Part shown: positions 33,081-43,184 of the stretch, in pieces
Numbering within the stretch: the first letter of the stretch is position 1
Layout: the number at the start of each line of letters is the position of its first letter
From: Nannochloris sp. 'desiccata'
Lineage: Eukaryota; Chlorophyta; Trebouxiophyceae; Chlorellales; Chlorellaceae
Assembly (NCBI GenBank): GCA_019044685.2
Contig: JAGTXX020000006.1
Coordinates: 2,623,501-2,687,500 of the forward strand
DNA length: 64,000 nucleotides
Reading direction: 5' to 3'
Made by a program: the position numbers and the translations under genes
Notes under the pieces: generated by a model
Told to the model about the DNA's origin: nothing
Databases searched by the model: none
What the model saw: the letters and a program-made list of their open reading frames with translations, nothing else

Positions 33081-34718
33081 ATGAACAAGCTGCAGGGGAA
33101 GATGGCACAGTTGAGCCCGAAACAAAGGAAGGAAATAGAGGAGGCAAGCTCAACAACCGACAATATGCCCCAATTGAGATCTGTTTTCTGTTTGTCTCAT
33201 TTGAACCACCACTAATTACAAGATTGCTCACCTTCCCTTTTTTGCCTATCATACATGCAGCTAAGCACCCAGTTAAGCGAGCGCCGTTCTCGCCTTACTC
33301 TCTTCTACTCCCCACTTCCAACTCTTGGAGCCTTCGCTACCAGCACAGGCCAGAATCTTTGGAACAGCGTCCGTTGGTTGGCGGCACATCCCGCCACTCT
33401 CTTCTTCTTTGTCCCTATCCTCCTATTTTATTCTCTCCTAAAAGTCACTGGACTCGCTGAATTCCAAGTGAATGAATTAGAAATGTGGATTGAATATATA
33501 GTTTGGTGGGTAGGACTTGGTATCTTATCCTCTATAGGCTTTGGCAGCGGCATGCATTCTGGACTCCTATTCTTATTCCCTCACATGTTGAAAGTGTGCT
33601 TAGCAGCAGAGAAATGCAATTCCCTAGATTTCGATGTGAGGGTAGATACATGGTGGAGATCCGATGGGTTCCATTGCAGCAATAATGATGCGGGTAGTGG
33701 TAGCAGTGGTCTGTTTAGAGGCCTAAAGAGCAGTGCAAGTGCACCAGAAGCAGCGGTGGTTGCCTTTGTGCCTATATTATTAAAAGTTCTACCCACAGCA
33801 ACTCTCTGGGGAGCTGGAACTGCTATCGGAGAGATTCCTCCATATATTCTTAGTTACCAAGCAGCAAAGGCAGGAGAAAAAAATTCTGAATTTGAAGCAG
33901 CTTTACTTCATCTTGATAATAAGAAGAGCGGTGCAGGCAGCTTCCAAGGTGACAGCGACAAGAGTCCGTTCGTCTCGGCTGTTGATGTCATGAAGGATTG
34001 GATGCTTCGATTCATCCAATCACACGGATTTTGGGGTATTCTCTTACTCGCTGCCTACCCAAATGCAGCTTTTGATTTGTGCGGCATCTGCTGTGGCCAT
34101 TTTCTAATGCCATTTTGGGAATTTTTTGGCGCCACGTTGATAGGAAAAGGCATAATTAAGGTCTCTGGCCAAGCTGCCTTCTTCGTTGCGCTGTTTCGAC
34201 ATGATTCTAGGGAACGTATTCTTGCTATTTTAGAAAATATTTTACCTACAAAAGTCCCATATTTGCCTCAGAGTATGACAAACGGACAGACGTTGGCACA
34301 ATTTGTGCATCTGAAAATAAATTCCTCGATTCAAGAATTTCAAGCTGGCGTTGCTCGTAGAGCTGCAGCACGAACTGCTCAGAATACTCTGTCCGCTTCT
34401 CATGGTAAAGCTAATAATAGTTCTGGTTTGTTTGGAGCGTTTCGTGATAAATTATTTGGTGGATTTAAGGGCAGTACTGCAAAAGCTCCGAGGAATAGCA
34501 AGATCGTCTTTTCTCTAAAAACTTTTTTCATTCCAACCAAAATGCCGTCTTTGTGGAATATGTTGGTTCTGCTCATGATTGTTAGCTTTGTCAAGGGTGT
34601 CATAGAGCAGATTGCGCAAGCACATGTGGCAGAAGAAGATTCTAGGCGTGTGACTGCGAAAATTGATGACCTATTGTTGTTGCAGAATAATTGTGTGCCT
34701 GTTGAAAAAACACAATAG
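33081..34718 (+). CDS. VMP1: Vacuole membrane protein 1 homologue (VTT-domain ER lipid scramblase, plant KMS type)
   Basis: Exon 2 (33261-34718) carries the VMP1 body: YIVWWVGLGILSSIGFGSGMHSGLLFLFPH, LAAEKCNSLDF, WGAGTAIGEIPPYILSY and the VTT block YPNAAFDLCGICCGHFLMPFWEFFGATLIGKGIIK. VMP1/KMS proteins are ER multi-pass scramblases required for early secretion and autophagosome formation. Exon 1 (33081-33143) is joined through a GC donor (GAGGAG, then GCAAGC). This keeps phase 0 and gives RKEIEELSTQLSERRSRLTLFY, a charged N-terminus like that of relatives; total 506 residues. No GT site in the same exon does as well. A loop after the first VTT half is extended with Ser/Gly. The first exon is less certain than the rest. 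Confidence 0.9.
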
Positions 34719-35430
34719 CACGGAAGCAATAGCAGTTGACATGTATTCATTCTTCCTTTGCTCTATTGTATCTATGTTGGTTATTATTTTTATGAAATTA
34801 CACTTAGTATCAGTCAAGAGCTCACATATGGAAATTGAAACAGCAGGTGACAGAAGCTGCTTCCACTGTTATGGTCGCGATTTTTTTGGCGGGGAATAGG
34901 TAGAAAGTAATACACAGAGAAAGAGAAGAGGGAGAGAATTGCTCCCAGATTGATATTATAAGATAGTAGATATTTGCTGGGTGCGGGTGACCAAATGTAG
35001 TCAACAATAACACCAGCAGCCAAAGGTGATTTTTCAAAATTTTATTTTCGGGAAATAGAAGAACTAACAACAAACAAACAAAACATGGGGGTGGGGGGTG
35101 TTTATTATACCTACTGATAGTAATTATGGTAGTCAGTTAATGTAGCTATACTATCTAGTGATTCTCCTACCCAGTTATAACGCAACCACCAAGTGGTCGC
35201 TCAATAACTGTAAGGGGAAGAATTCAAAAAAAGAAAGGAAGAAAAAGGATGCAAGAATTTCTATGCGTGTGATATACCTATAAAGAGATGAAAAGAAAAC
35301 AAACTAAACTAGCATTCTACAAAGAAAATAATACTTATTACCAGACATACAGCTGCCTTTTCAGTCAAGCACGTCGCGGAGTGTGTGTATTCAAATAAAG
35401 ATAATGAAAAACCCACCAACTTGAAGTTGA
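34719..35430. other. Convergent 3' region between VMP1 and AlgH/UPF0301
   Basis: 712 bp in which both genes end. There is a G-rich patch at about 35083-35100, and a purine-rich plus strand at 34900-34950 and 35210-35300. No gene or structured RNA was recognised. Confidence 0.45.
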
Positions 35431-36498
35431 TTAATGTTGAATTCCAGCTGCATCCAGTACTTTTTTCCAGCACCTAAACTTGACATCATCTTGAGCTCTA
35501 CTGCCTCCTGCTACCCCGCTGCTGGTATTACTAGTAGCGCTACCCTTAACAACTGAAGATTTCGCAGGATTCAAGGCAGCGGTCTCTCGTAAACAGTCAA
35601 GGATTAAAGTGTGTGATGCAGCAACAACCCACCAACTGCCAGATTCAATTTCTCTTTCCAATTGATAAGGACCCCATCCAGAGTACCCAGCCAATAATCT
35701 AAACTCTTCCGGGCGAGCAAGACCGAGTTCAACCAATTTAGAGGCGCTTTCTACACCACCAGCATACACTCCATCGATGATTTGCATTGCGCTGTCAACG
35801 TCACCACGGCCGTGAAGGACATGTAATAAACTTCTGGTCATGGGACCTCCAATAAAGAGAGGAGAATGGCCAAATGAGGAGGTGATATCCTCTTCAAGAC
35901 CTAAATTTGAGATGTAGAGAGGAGTAGGCATGTTGAGGACCAGAGCAGACGTACCAGCAGTGTCGTCATGCTCAGTGACAAGGACAACAGAGTGAGAAAA
36001 CATGCCGAGATTGGAGTGGCGAGCGACTAAAAGGCATCCTGGTTCAGGGTGAGGGATAGGGTGTGCCCACGAGTCAGCAGGGCGGACAAGCATTTCAAGT
36101 CCTGCTCCAGATGCAGGGACGGCATTTCCAATTTCATGAGCGACGAGTTGAGCTCGGAATAATCGCCAATCTTGTTCGAGGGCAGGAGGGTTTCCATCTA
36201 CAGCAAAAAAACGAGGGATATCGTTGCCATTAAAGTTCCGCTGGGCCTGTAGGATATAGAAGATAAGTTAGTTGGGGATGCAATTGCCAGAGGATTGAGA
36301 GGCACAGGGTATCTCTCTAGTAAGAATGATATCACGTACATGTATTCCATGTACCGAACATACCTCGTTGGGATCGCGATTATCCCCAAACTGAGCGCGC
36401 ACGACGCACAAGCTGCGACGAGATGCGGGTTTTCGGCTGTTGGAATGGCAATTGGACCCAATAGGGATGGTTAGTTGGATGAATTGATCAATTCGCAT
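35431..36498 (-). CDS. Chloroplast AlgH/UPF0301 (DUF179) family protein
   Basis: Exon 1 (36364-36498) and exon 2 (35431-36246) join in phase 0 to 316 residues. Exon 1 supplies a basic Ser/Arg presequence ending in CVVRAQFGD, typical of a plastid transit peptide. Exon 2 has the DUF179 body: PEPGCLLVARHSNLGMFSHSVVLVTEHDD, ALVLNMPT, LFIGGPMT, LLAGYSGWGPYQLEREIESGSWWVV. Bacterial AlgH/YqgE and plant UPF0301 proteins have no settled biochemical role. The bacterial-type domain with a transit peptide fits cyanobacterial ancestry through the plastid. Confidence 0.9.
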
Positions 36499-37103
36499 TG
36501 TCGAAAGTTATAATATCAATTTAGATCAATTATTAGATCATTTGATGGCGTCAAAAAGCTCAACATTTATACCACATGCGTAGGCGGTTGAGAGATGCCG
36601 AGACCCTTGAGAATGTTGCACTCACCCGACAGTAGCTGCCGCATTGCGGAGATAAAAAATATTGGAAGCAACCACTTGTGCCATTTTGTCTTTCGGGACA
36701 CTGCTTGATGGTGGGTTCAATGATTTGGTCGCGGTATCCAATTGTCTCACAAACTCCAGCGGAATCTGGTGGTTGGCGCGCACTACACGAATGTCTATCA
36801 CGATTTATAGAAAAATTATCGTATCAGAAATGAGGAAACTTACCTGAGCTTGGATTTAACGTGAGTTGGACATTTTCGACATTTTGGGGAAGAAAATCTT
36901 CAACCAACCAAATTTTCAGCTGTTGTTGGATTTAAAGGCCATTTGAACTCAATCGGCTGCTAAAAAGTAGATCTAAATAGTGAAAAGTAATCTACGAGCA
37001 TCACAAATCACTACCAGCTTGCAAGGTTACAATTTCTATTGGTTAACATCCAACGACCTTTTGGTGCGCATCTCCTAGGAAGCTTGCAATAAACCCGAAT
37101 AAC
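36499..37103. promoter_or_regulatory. Divergent intergenic region, AlgH/UPF0301 / golgin
   Basis: 605 bp contain both promoters. On the minus strand, 36622-36794 is an open frame of 56 codons ending in TGA, preceded by an acceptor-like GATAG and a strong donor-like CTCAG/GTAAGT (36844/36843). The implied 49-nt intron is shorter than any other here and no start codon is found in frame, so I do not call a gene. Confidence 0.35.
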
Positions 37104-39113
37104 ATGAGCTTTCACAATAAGAAGTTCTATATCGCTGCATACAACAGCAGCGGAGCTGGAAATGCGGCATCTTCAAGAGTCTTAGGAGGAGATCGGGATG
37201 CCAAACGCTCGTTGCACTTTACAAAAGCAGACTATAGCTCTGAAGAGGATTCTCCGTATGCACCAGCTGTGCGCAAAGCAAGGGCATTAGAACTTCGACG
37301 CAATGTTATGGCTGCAGAGGAGACTGCAAAGAGTAATTCGCTCTTTCAAAAAATGGGAATTACAGGTGGCGGTGATTCAGATGACGACGATGAAGAAGAA
37401 GAAGTTGTAGTGGTACCTGAGATGCTAGCAATCGAAGAAGAGGCTGCATTTACTTTGCAAGTGAATATTACACGCGAAGAGTTCGAAGCAATGGCAGCTA
37501 CGCACGAGCAGGAAATGTCTACAGCAAAAGGTGAAACTGAGCTTTTATCTAAAAAGCTTGCAGCTGCAACAAACTACACAGAGACGCTTACTACCCAAAT
37601 CCAAGCAGAAAGGGCTGCAATGGAAGATAAATTAAAGAAGTATGGAGCGCAAGTAGCTGAAAGTCGGCGGTTATTGGAAGAAAAGAATGTTTCAGAGCAG
37701 GCATCGGCAGCCGACGAGGGCTTGAAAATAAAGGTAGAGCTCCTTGAGCGCCAAGTAGCAACTCTGCAAGCCAGTGGAGAACGTGCCGAGGCAGAACGTA
37801 GTGTCCTTGCTGCTGAAAATGCAGAATTAAATGATAGATTATCGGAAACCTTGGCACAGGTGGTCAACACCAAAGAGCATCAAATCGCACAAAAAAGAGA
37901 ACAAGCTTTGCGCAAGGAAGTTAAAGGCCTTCAAGATGAGCTTTCAGTCGTTCAAAGTGCATTAAAAGCATCAAATGAAGCTGCACAAGCTGCGAGTCGT
38001 CGCGCAACTGACGCTCTTTACCAGGAAAAGCAAGCTCTGCTGAAAGCTTCTACAACCGAAGAAGAGAAATGCAGCGCAGACAGAGTCGCTGATGACGCTT
38101 TAGTCGAAGCTGAATATTTAAGAGGAGAAATTTCAAGGTTAGAAAACGAGGTCTCAATCGCCCAGGAGCAGTCTGCAAGAAAGTTCGCTGCTGCTGAGGT
38201 TTTAAAGGCGCAGCAGGCAGCTGAGATGAGCATATTGACGTCAAAATTGCAACTAGCAGAATCTGAAAATGCAAGATTGATTGAGGAATCAATTGTGCAT
38301 GAGGAACAGGCGAGTGAAATCCATGCCATGGTAGTTGAAGAGTCTCGTTTATCTGCTGTCCAGGATGTTGAAAAAGTAAAATTGACAGAAAAGCTTGCTT
38401 TTGCACAGGGTGGAATAGCGAATTTACAGGCCCAAAAAATGGCTTATAAAGAGCAAGCTGATGCAGCATGTGCTCGTACTGCTGATATTGAGGAACATTT
38501 AAGCAATCAAGTACGTTCTCTTACCGAAGAGTTGGAAACCGCGATGCAGCAGAATGCTGTACATGTGGAATGTGAACAAAGTGCAGCCTTTCAAAAAGAA
38601 ATTGAGTTTTTGAAAGAAAATCTCGCTAAATTAGAATCTGAAGCCTCTACAACAGCTGCAGCACATTCTTTCGTTATTTCTGAAGCTAATAACCGTATTA
38701 AAGACGCTGAAGCCCGATGTGAAATGTTAGAAAAGCAGCAGACAGCAGCTATGTTGATGCCGATGCAAGCTCCACTTTCTCCTCTTGCTCTTGGGGGTGG
38801 TAGTAGCCGCTGTGGCTTGGTAGAGCGCAAACGAACAGAATATTCAAACATTGACTTGGAATCCGGTGGTTTAGTGAGTTATGAAAGCGATAGTAGTCAC
38901 GATGGAGAAGAACGGGGCCCTTTTACTGCACTTGTTCTTCGATTTGGCGCTTGGGAAAGAGCGGTAAATGCCGCTCGTTTGGGGGATAGCGCCACTCTTT
39001 CTGTTCGTTTGATGCTGAGAAGGCAGCAAATTGCTGCACGGGCGCTGGGGGCTCTGTATTTACTTGTATTGCATGTGGTACTTGTCACAGGACGCATGGG
39101 CTGCGCCATGTAG
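37104..39113 (+). CDS. Golgin-84-like tail-anchored coiled-coil protein
   Basis: Single exon of 669 residues. The first ~130 residues are polar with acidic and Val runs. Residues about 130-560 are almost continuous heptad-rich, Ala/Glu/Lys/Gln-dominated coiled coil without prolines. The C-terminal region has RGPFTALVLRFGAWERAVNAARLGD, then an Arg/Gln stretch (VRLMLRRQQIAARALG) and a single hydrophobic span (ALYLLVLHVVLVTG) five residues from the end. This long-coil, conserved-linker, C-terminal-anchor layout is that of golgin-84/plant GC1, which tethers vesicles at cis-Golgi rims. The assignment rests on architecture and the C-terminal segment, since coiled coils are poor for orthology. Confidence 0.72.
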   Translation: MSFHNKKFYIAAYNSSGAGNAASSRVLGGDRDAKRSLHFTKADYSSEEDSPYAPAVRKARALELRRNVMAAEETAKSNSLFQKMGITGGGDSDDDDEEEEVVVVPEMLAIEEEAAFTLQVNITREEFEAMAATHEQEMSTAKGETELLSKKLAAATNYTETLTTQIQAERAAMEDKLKKYGAQVAESRRLLEEKNVSEQASAADEGLKIKVELLERQVATLQASGERAEAERSVLAAENAELNDRLSETLAQVVNTKEHQIAQKREQALRKEVKGLQDELSVVQSALKASNEAAQAASRRATDALYQEKQALLKASTTEEEKCSADRVADDALVEAEYLRGEISRLENEVSIAQEQSARKFAAAEVLKAQQAAEMSILTSKLQLAESENARLIEESIVHEEQASEIHAMVVEESRLSAVQDVEKVKLTEKLAFAQGGIANLQAQKMAYKEQADAACARTADIEEHLSNQVRSLTEELETAMQQNAVHVECEQSAAFQKEIEFLKENLAKLESEASTTAAAHSFVISEANNRIKDAEARCEMLEKQQTAAMLMPMQAPLSPLALGGGSSRCGLVERKRTEYSNIDLESGGLVSYESDSSHDGEERGPFTALVLRFGAWERAVNAARLGDSATLSVRLMLRRQQIAARALGALYLLVLHVVLVTGRMGCAM

Positions 39114-39481
39114 AATAAAAAAGGCGACAGTATCGATAAAAGCTTTGGAGCAATAGTAGAATATTCAAATTTTATCCCTCTCTCTCTCCATCTATTATGT
39201 AATAAGGCTGCTGCACAGGAGAAGCGAATCTATAGAAAGGTGAACGACAAAAGGGATGTGATAAAGAAAGCAAGTCTTATTTATTCAAAGCATTAGAAAG
39301 AACAGAAATTAAGATACCTTGGAGAGAAAAAAAGGACGACGCAGAAAGAAAAAATGACATATTTATTGTATTCGTAATTATTAATCTATCTTATATTTAA
39401 AGTGTGTACTGAAGGGTGTACTAGAAATTCTACTCTCTCTCTCTCACACACACATGCAGACCATATTCGGCTAGCTGTCAA
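39114..39481. other. Convergent 3' flanks of golgin and CDK
   Basis: 368 bp that include a TGTAA at about 39198-39202 for the golgin gene and a CT/CA microsatellite (39433-39454). No gene was recognised. Confidence 0.45.
39433..39454. repeat. (CT)6(CA)5 compound microsatellite
   Basis: Simple compound dinucleotide repeat 28 bp from the CDK stop codon. Confidence 0.85.
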
Positions 39482-41028
39482 CTAATGCAACGCAGCAAAG
39501 TAGGGGTGCCGGAGGGCTTCAGCTGCTGTAGGACGCCGCTGTGGATCTGGCTGCAGCAATTTTGATAGTAAGTCCACTCCTAATGGATCTAAACGATTAC
39601 CAAGACGCTGCAAACATATAGATATACATGGTTTTAAGAAGGAGGTATAAAAGAAATATCAAGGAATTTTATGTATAGTAACTAGTATTATTGTGTGTCA
39701 AGGAAGTGGGCATTGACGGTCAAAAACGAAAAAAATATCTAAAGCTTGATTCTCCTACCTCTGCAAGTGGCACTGGTTGCCATTTAGGAAACAAAGGCTG
39801 CCAATTAGGCAATGACGTCACTTCTGGCCATACAGAATCATCTGGAGTCCCAATTAACTGGAATATCTCATACAATTGGCAAATCTGCAATAGAAAAAAA
39901 GAAAACAGGCCACCAGGGGCCAGGGGAGTTTAAAAATGGTAGAAAGAAAATCAATGACAAAGAGCGTCTTTAAACTCTATATAGAGAGTTAAAGTTAATA
40001 TTTCCTTTCATTAGAGTATTTAAAGTAATTCAGTACAAAACAATCTGTCTCCTTACCTCTGAATCTCCCTTAAATAATGGATTTCCTATCACTAACTCAG
40101 CCAACACACACCCGGCACTCCACATGTCTATTGGAAAACTATATGTAGTACACCCTAACAGCACTTCTGGTGCTCTATACAACAATGTGACGACCTCTTG
40201 CGTCATCGCCCTGGATCCACACGGAGCAGGCAAGCACGTTCTCGATAGTCCAAAATCGGCTAATTTAATTTCTTGTTTCTCTCTATCAATCAAAATATTT
40301 TGTGGTTTAACGTCCCGGTGGATCACTCGATGGGCATGGACAGCTTCTAGCGCGAGAAGAAGTTGGTGCATGGCAGAGCGAATGAATGCACCTTCTAAGG
40401 GGCTAGGAGAGCGTTTAACGTATTCAGCAAGATCCATATCTAGGTGTTCTAAGACGAGCCACACTCGCGGCCGGGCAGAGGGATTGCTGCTACACGTGCG
40501 GTCATACATGACATCAAGTATTTTAACAACATGAGGACAGGAAGATAGTTCTTTCAGCAAACTAATCTCACGTACTGCAGTAGGGGAGAGGCCATCGGCG
40601 CTGGAATCCATACGCAATTTTTTCAAAGTCACTTGCTTGCCGTCAAGGTTGTTCAACGCTCGGAAGACCATTGAATAAGAACCCTCGCCAGCAAGGTGGA
40701 GATTTGATAGGCATGCCGCTTTGAGACGATGTATAAAATCGCGTGCATCTAGAGGGCGTGAGAAATCGAGTCTATCTGGGTCCCACCCCAAGCTAAGTAC
40801 CACTTGCTTCAAATCATCTACCGCTGGAGCACTATCAGGGGTAGCTGGGGCAGTAGCTTCGAGTGCAGATAGGACCAGAGGGCGGAGAGTAGGTCGAGCA
40901 TCACATTGAAATGAACAGGCAGCGTCTTCAGCAGCTTCTAAGAGGGTGATCAGAGCTGGTGATGGAGAGCGCTGTCTGGACTGGAGCCCATCCGCGGTTT
41001 CTAGGGAAGGAGAAGCCCTATTGGACAT
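39482..41028 (-). CDS. Atypical cyclin-dependent kinase with PTAVRE helix and N-terminal extension
   Basis: Three exons (40057-41028, 39759-39884, 39482-39607), all phase 0, give 407 residues. The CDK core begins near residue 110. The Gly loop is GEGSYSMVF, where S117-Y118 occupy the positions of the inhibitory T14/Y15 and the third loop Gly is Ser. The catalytic Lys lies in QVTLKK, the C-helix motif is SPTAVREI (148-155) instead of PSTAIRE, and HRDVKPQN, DFG and a T-loop MTQEVVTLLYRAPE (T276 matching CDK1 T161) follow. The GDSEICQLYEIFQLIGTPDDSVWP segment is CDK-specific. The 110-residue extension is Ala/Leu/Asp rich without a known domain. It could be a divergent CDKA/CDKB or an alga-specific CDK, and the cyclin partner cannot be deduced. 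Confidence 0.87.
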
Positions 41029-41447
41029 TTCTCGGACTTTGAGATATAAAACACACCTTGGGTATTAGTATACCATGAGAAACATCAGAATCAACGGGTG
41101 AAAAAATTCGTTTTAAAAAGTGATTCGATGCGTAAAGTTTAATGCGTGATCGCGGGGCTTTCTCAGCCTTGAAAAATGTTTTCGACCCGTTCTCACAACT
41201 GGATCTTGTCCCATGTACGCCTAACGAATGTAAGTTATCTATAAAATATTGCTTATAAGGGATCAGCCTGATGACCTGATGGACCTCGTCTTGCCTTCAA
41301 TCTCTGCTAATTCTCCCCCAATAATTTCCTCTGATTTTTGGGCGCGAATTCCCTCGCCAAAAGCCTTATGACATACTGCCTTATGACAAACTTTATCTCG
41401 AACAAACAATTACATGAAGTTGCACAAATTGTGGGTGCTAATGGGAA
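41029..41447. other. Intergenic CDK to RNF121
   Basis: CDK promoter region (minus strand) and RNF121 3' flank (minus strand; TTACA at about 41410-41414 gives a TGTAA). TTGGGCGC occurs at 41338-41345. No gene was recognised. A TGATGA/CTGA pair (about 41268-41333) was considered as a box C/D snoRNA and rejected. Confidence 0.4.
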
Positions 41448-42798
41448 TCAAAACAGCCGACTTATCGTCCCATTCACATCACCAATGGTCGTTGTACTAT
41501 TCAATGCCCCCGCTCCTGATATCTCCCCCTCCCCCACCATTCCTTCTTCTTCATCTAAATGCAGCACATGCAACACAAAATGCATCGCTACAAGCAACGC
41601 AGGTTGCCATACTATCAAATATCTAAAAAAATCTAGCATTTGTATCCATTGAATATTCCTAGTCTCCCAAGGTTTGTCCGCATACAACTGCCGGAGATCA
41701 ACTCGCTCTGAACATGTGGGGCAGGTATCTTTTTTACCTACAATTAACCACCCTCGAAGGCAATCTTTATGGAATATATGCTTGCATGACAACTGAATTG
41801 ATTTCTCTCCATCATCTAAACCACTATTAAGACCAACATGAGTATGATGACCACCTCCAAGGGTGCCATTCGTATTGTCGTTGGCACCGCCACCGCTGCC
41901 ACCAAGAAGGGTCAACTGCATTGCATCTTTCAATTCTCCACCACAAATAGCGCAATCTCTAACACTGACAGCCATTCTCCGTGGCCCTCCGAGTCTATTT
42001 GCTATTCTATCGCTGGCTACTTCAGCGCAATCACGTGTTAATATGCCGAAATATAGGCCATACCAGACCGCAATCAATGCCCACCCGGTAGTGTCTAGCT
42101 CAGGTGGGACTACTCCAGCAAAAAGAAAGATGTTGACTAACAGTAAGACGTAGCCACTGACGCCTATAGCAACGCTGACTTTGAAAACGCCATAAAACCA
42201 TCGATATATCTGCATAGAGCGAAAAAGAAAGGAGGAAGAAGTGGTGAAAATTAAGAATTAAATAAATAAAAGAAGGGACGGGGAAATAAAATCTTCAATT
42301 CTTACCATTTTGGGTAGGGATTTGTCCATAGTTTTTTCAAAGGTGCATCTATACAGAAGATATCCAGTCACTCCAGAAAACATAGCCCACACCTGCGATT
42401 TACAAAATAAAATAAATTATAGAAAATAGAACACAATGAAAAACAATCACAGTTCCGACCCCACCAATATTTATTACAAATCTTACTGCTATAAATCTCC
42501 AGAATTCGCCGAATATCGAGATTATTGGCGGTACAATCCACATGCCTATCAGTGTAACAAGCTCATAGGATCTCTTATGTTTCTTTCTCCAGTGCACCAA
42601 TCCGCTTTGAGCAAACACAACGACAAATAGAAAGATGTAAAAAATTAAAAGTGAGTGACGCAGTTCCTCTTCTGTAGGTTCGTGGTATGATGTGTCATCT
42701 CCAGCGAGGTCGTGTGAGTTGAGAACAGCGTCGTCTGTTGCTTGTAGGAGAGAGCCTTCACTTTGCAACGTGCTGTTGGCAAAGGCTTGATCACCCAT
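41448..42798 (-). CDS. RNF121/RNF175-type multi-pass RING E3 ubiquitin ligase
   Basis: Three exons (42478-42798, 42306-42392, 41448-42209), all phase 0, give 389 residues. After an acidic N-terminus (PTEEELRHS) come five to six hydrophobic spans with family segments HWRKKHKRSYELVTLIGMWIVP, RWFYGVFKVSVAIGVSGY and YGLYFGILTRDCAEVASD. The RING has CAICGG...LSCKHIFHKDCLRGWLIVGKKDTCPTC, a C-terminal membrane-proximal block (LLDWLRYLVAWQP-like, here MLDFFRYLIVWQPAL) follows, and the tail is Thr/Gly rich. Animal RNF121 acts in ER/Golgi quality control. The RING loop contains a Gly/Asn-rich insertion between the first Cys pair and the next ligands. It is divergent from cullin-1. Confidence 0.92.
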
Positions 42799-43184
42799 TG
42801 CACCTCTGATCAGCTAGAAAGGCTCGCCGCAGGCTAAATTAAGCTAATCTTTACTCTAATTTGAATTTAAAAAATGCCAAGTTCAAGTATTCAAGCAACG
42901 TTTTAGCTGCTGGGTTCTGCAAGGAATTCAGTTTTGATTTGAGCGCTCTGAATACGAGGTTCATTCTCAATTTCTGCTCTTGTTAATTAGAGTTTTAAAG
43001 TTTTCAGAAATTCGATTAAGGTTGCTATCGAAGGTGGCATGCCTGCTAGGTTCCTGTAACTTTGATTCGTAACATTTTAAACCGTCTGGTTAAATAACTT
43101 CCAACCTTAGCACAACTCCTTGAGGAGCGGCCACTTGAAAGCGTTTATATAGACTTTTTTGGGGCTTCTCAGAGTCTAAGAAAG
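42799..43184. promoter_or_regulatory. Divergent intergenic region, RNF121 / CUL1
   Basis: 386 bp between divergent starts of two ubiquitin-ligase genes, AT rich. No motif is assigned and no other gene was seen. Confidence 0.4.

Noticed and set aside
41260..41340. Box C/D snoRNA candidate between CDK and RNF121
   Set aside because: TGATGA and CTGA are present, but the base before box C is wrong and the flanks do not form a stem.
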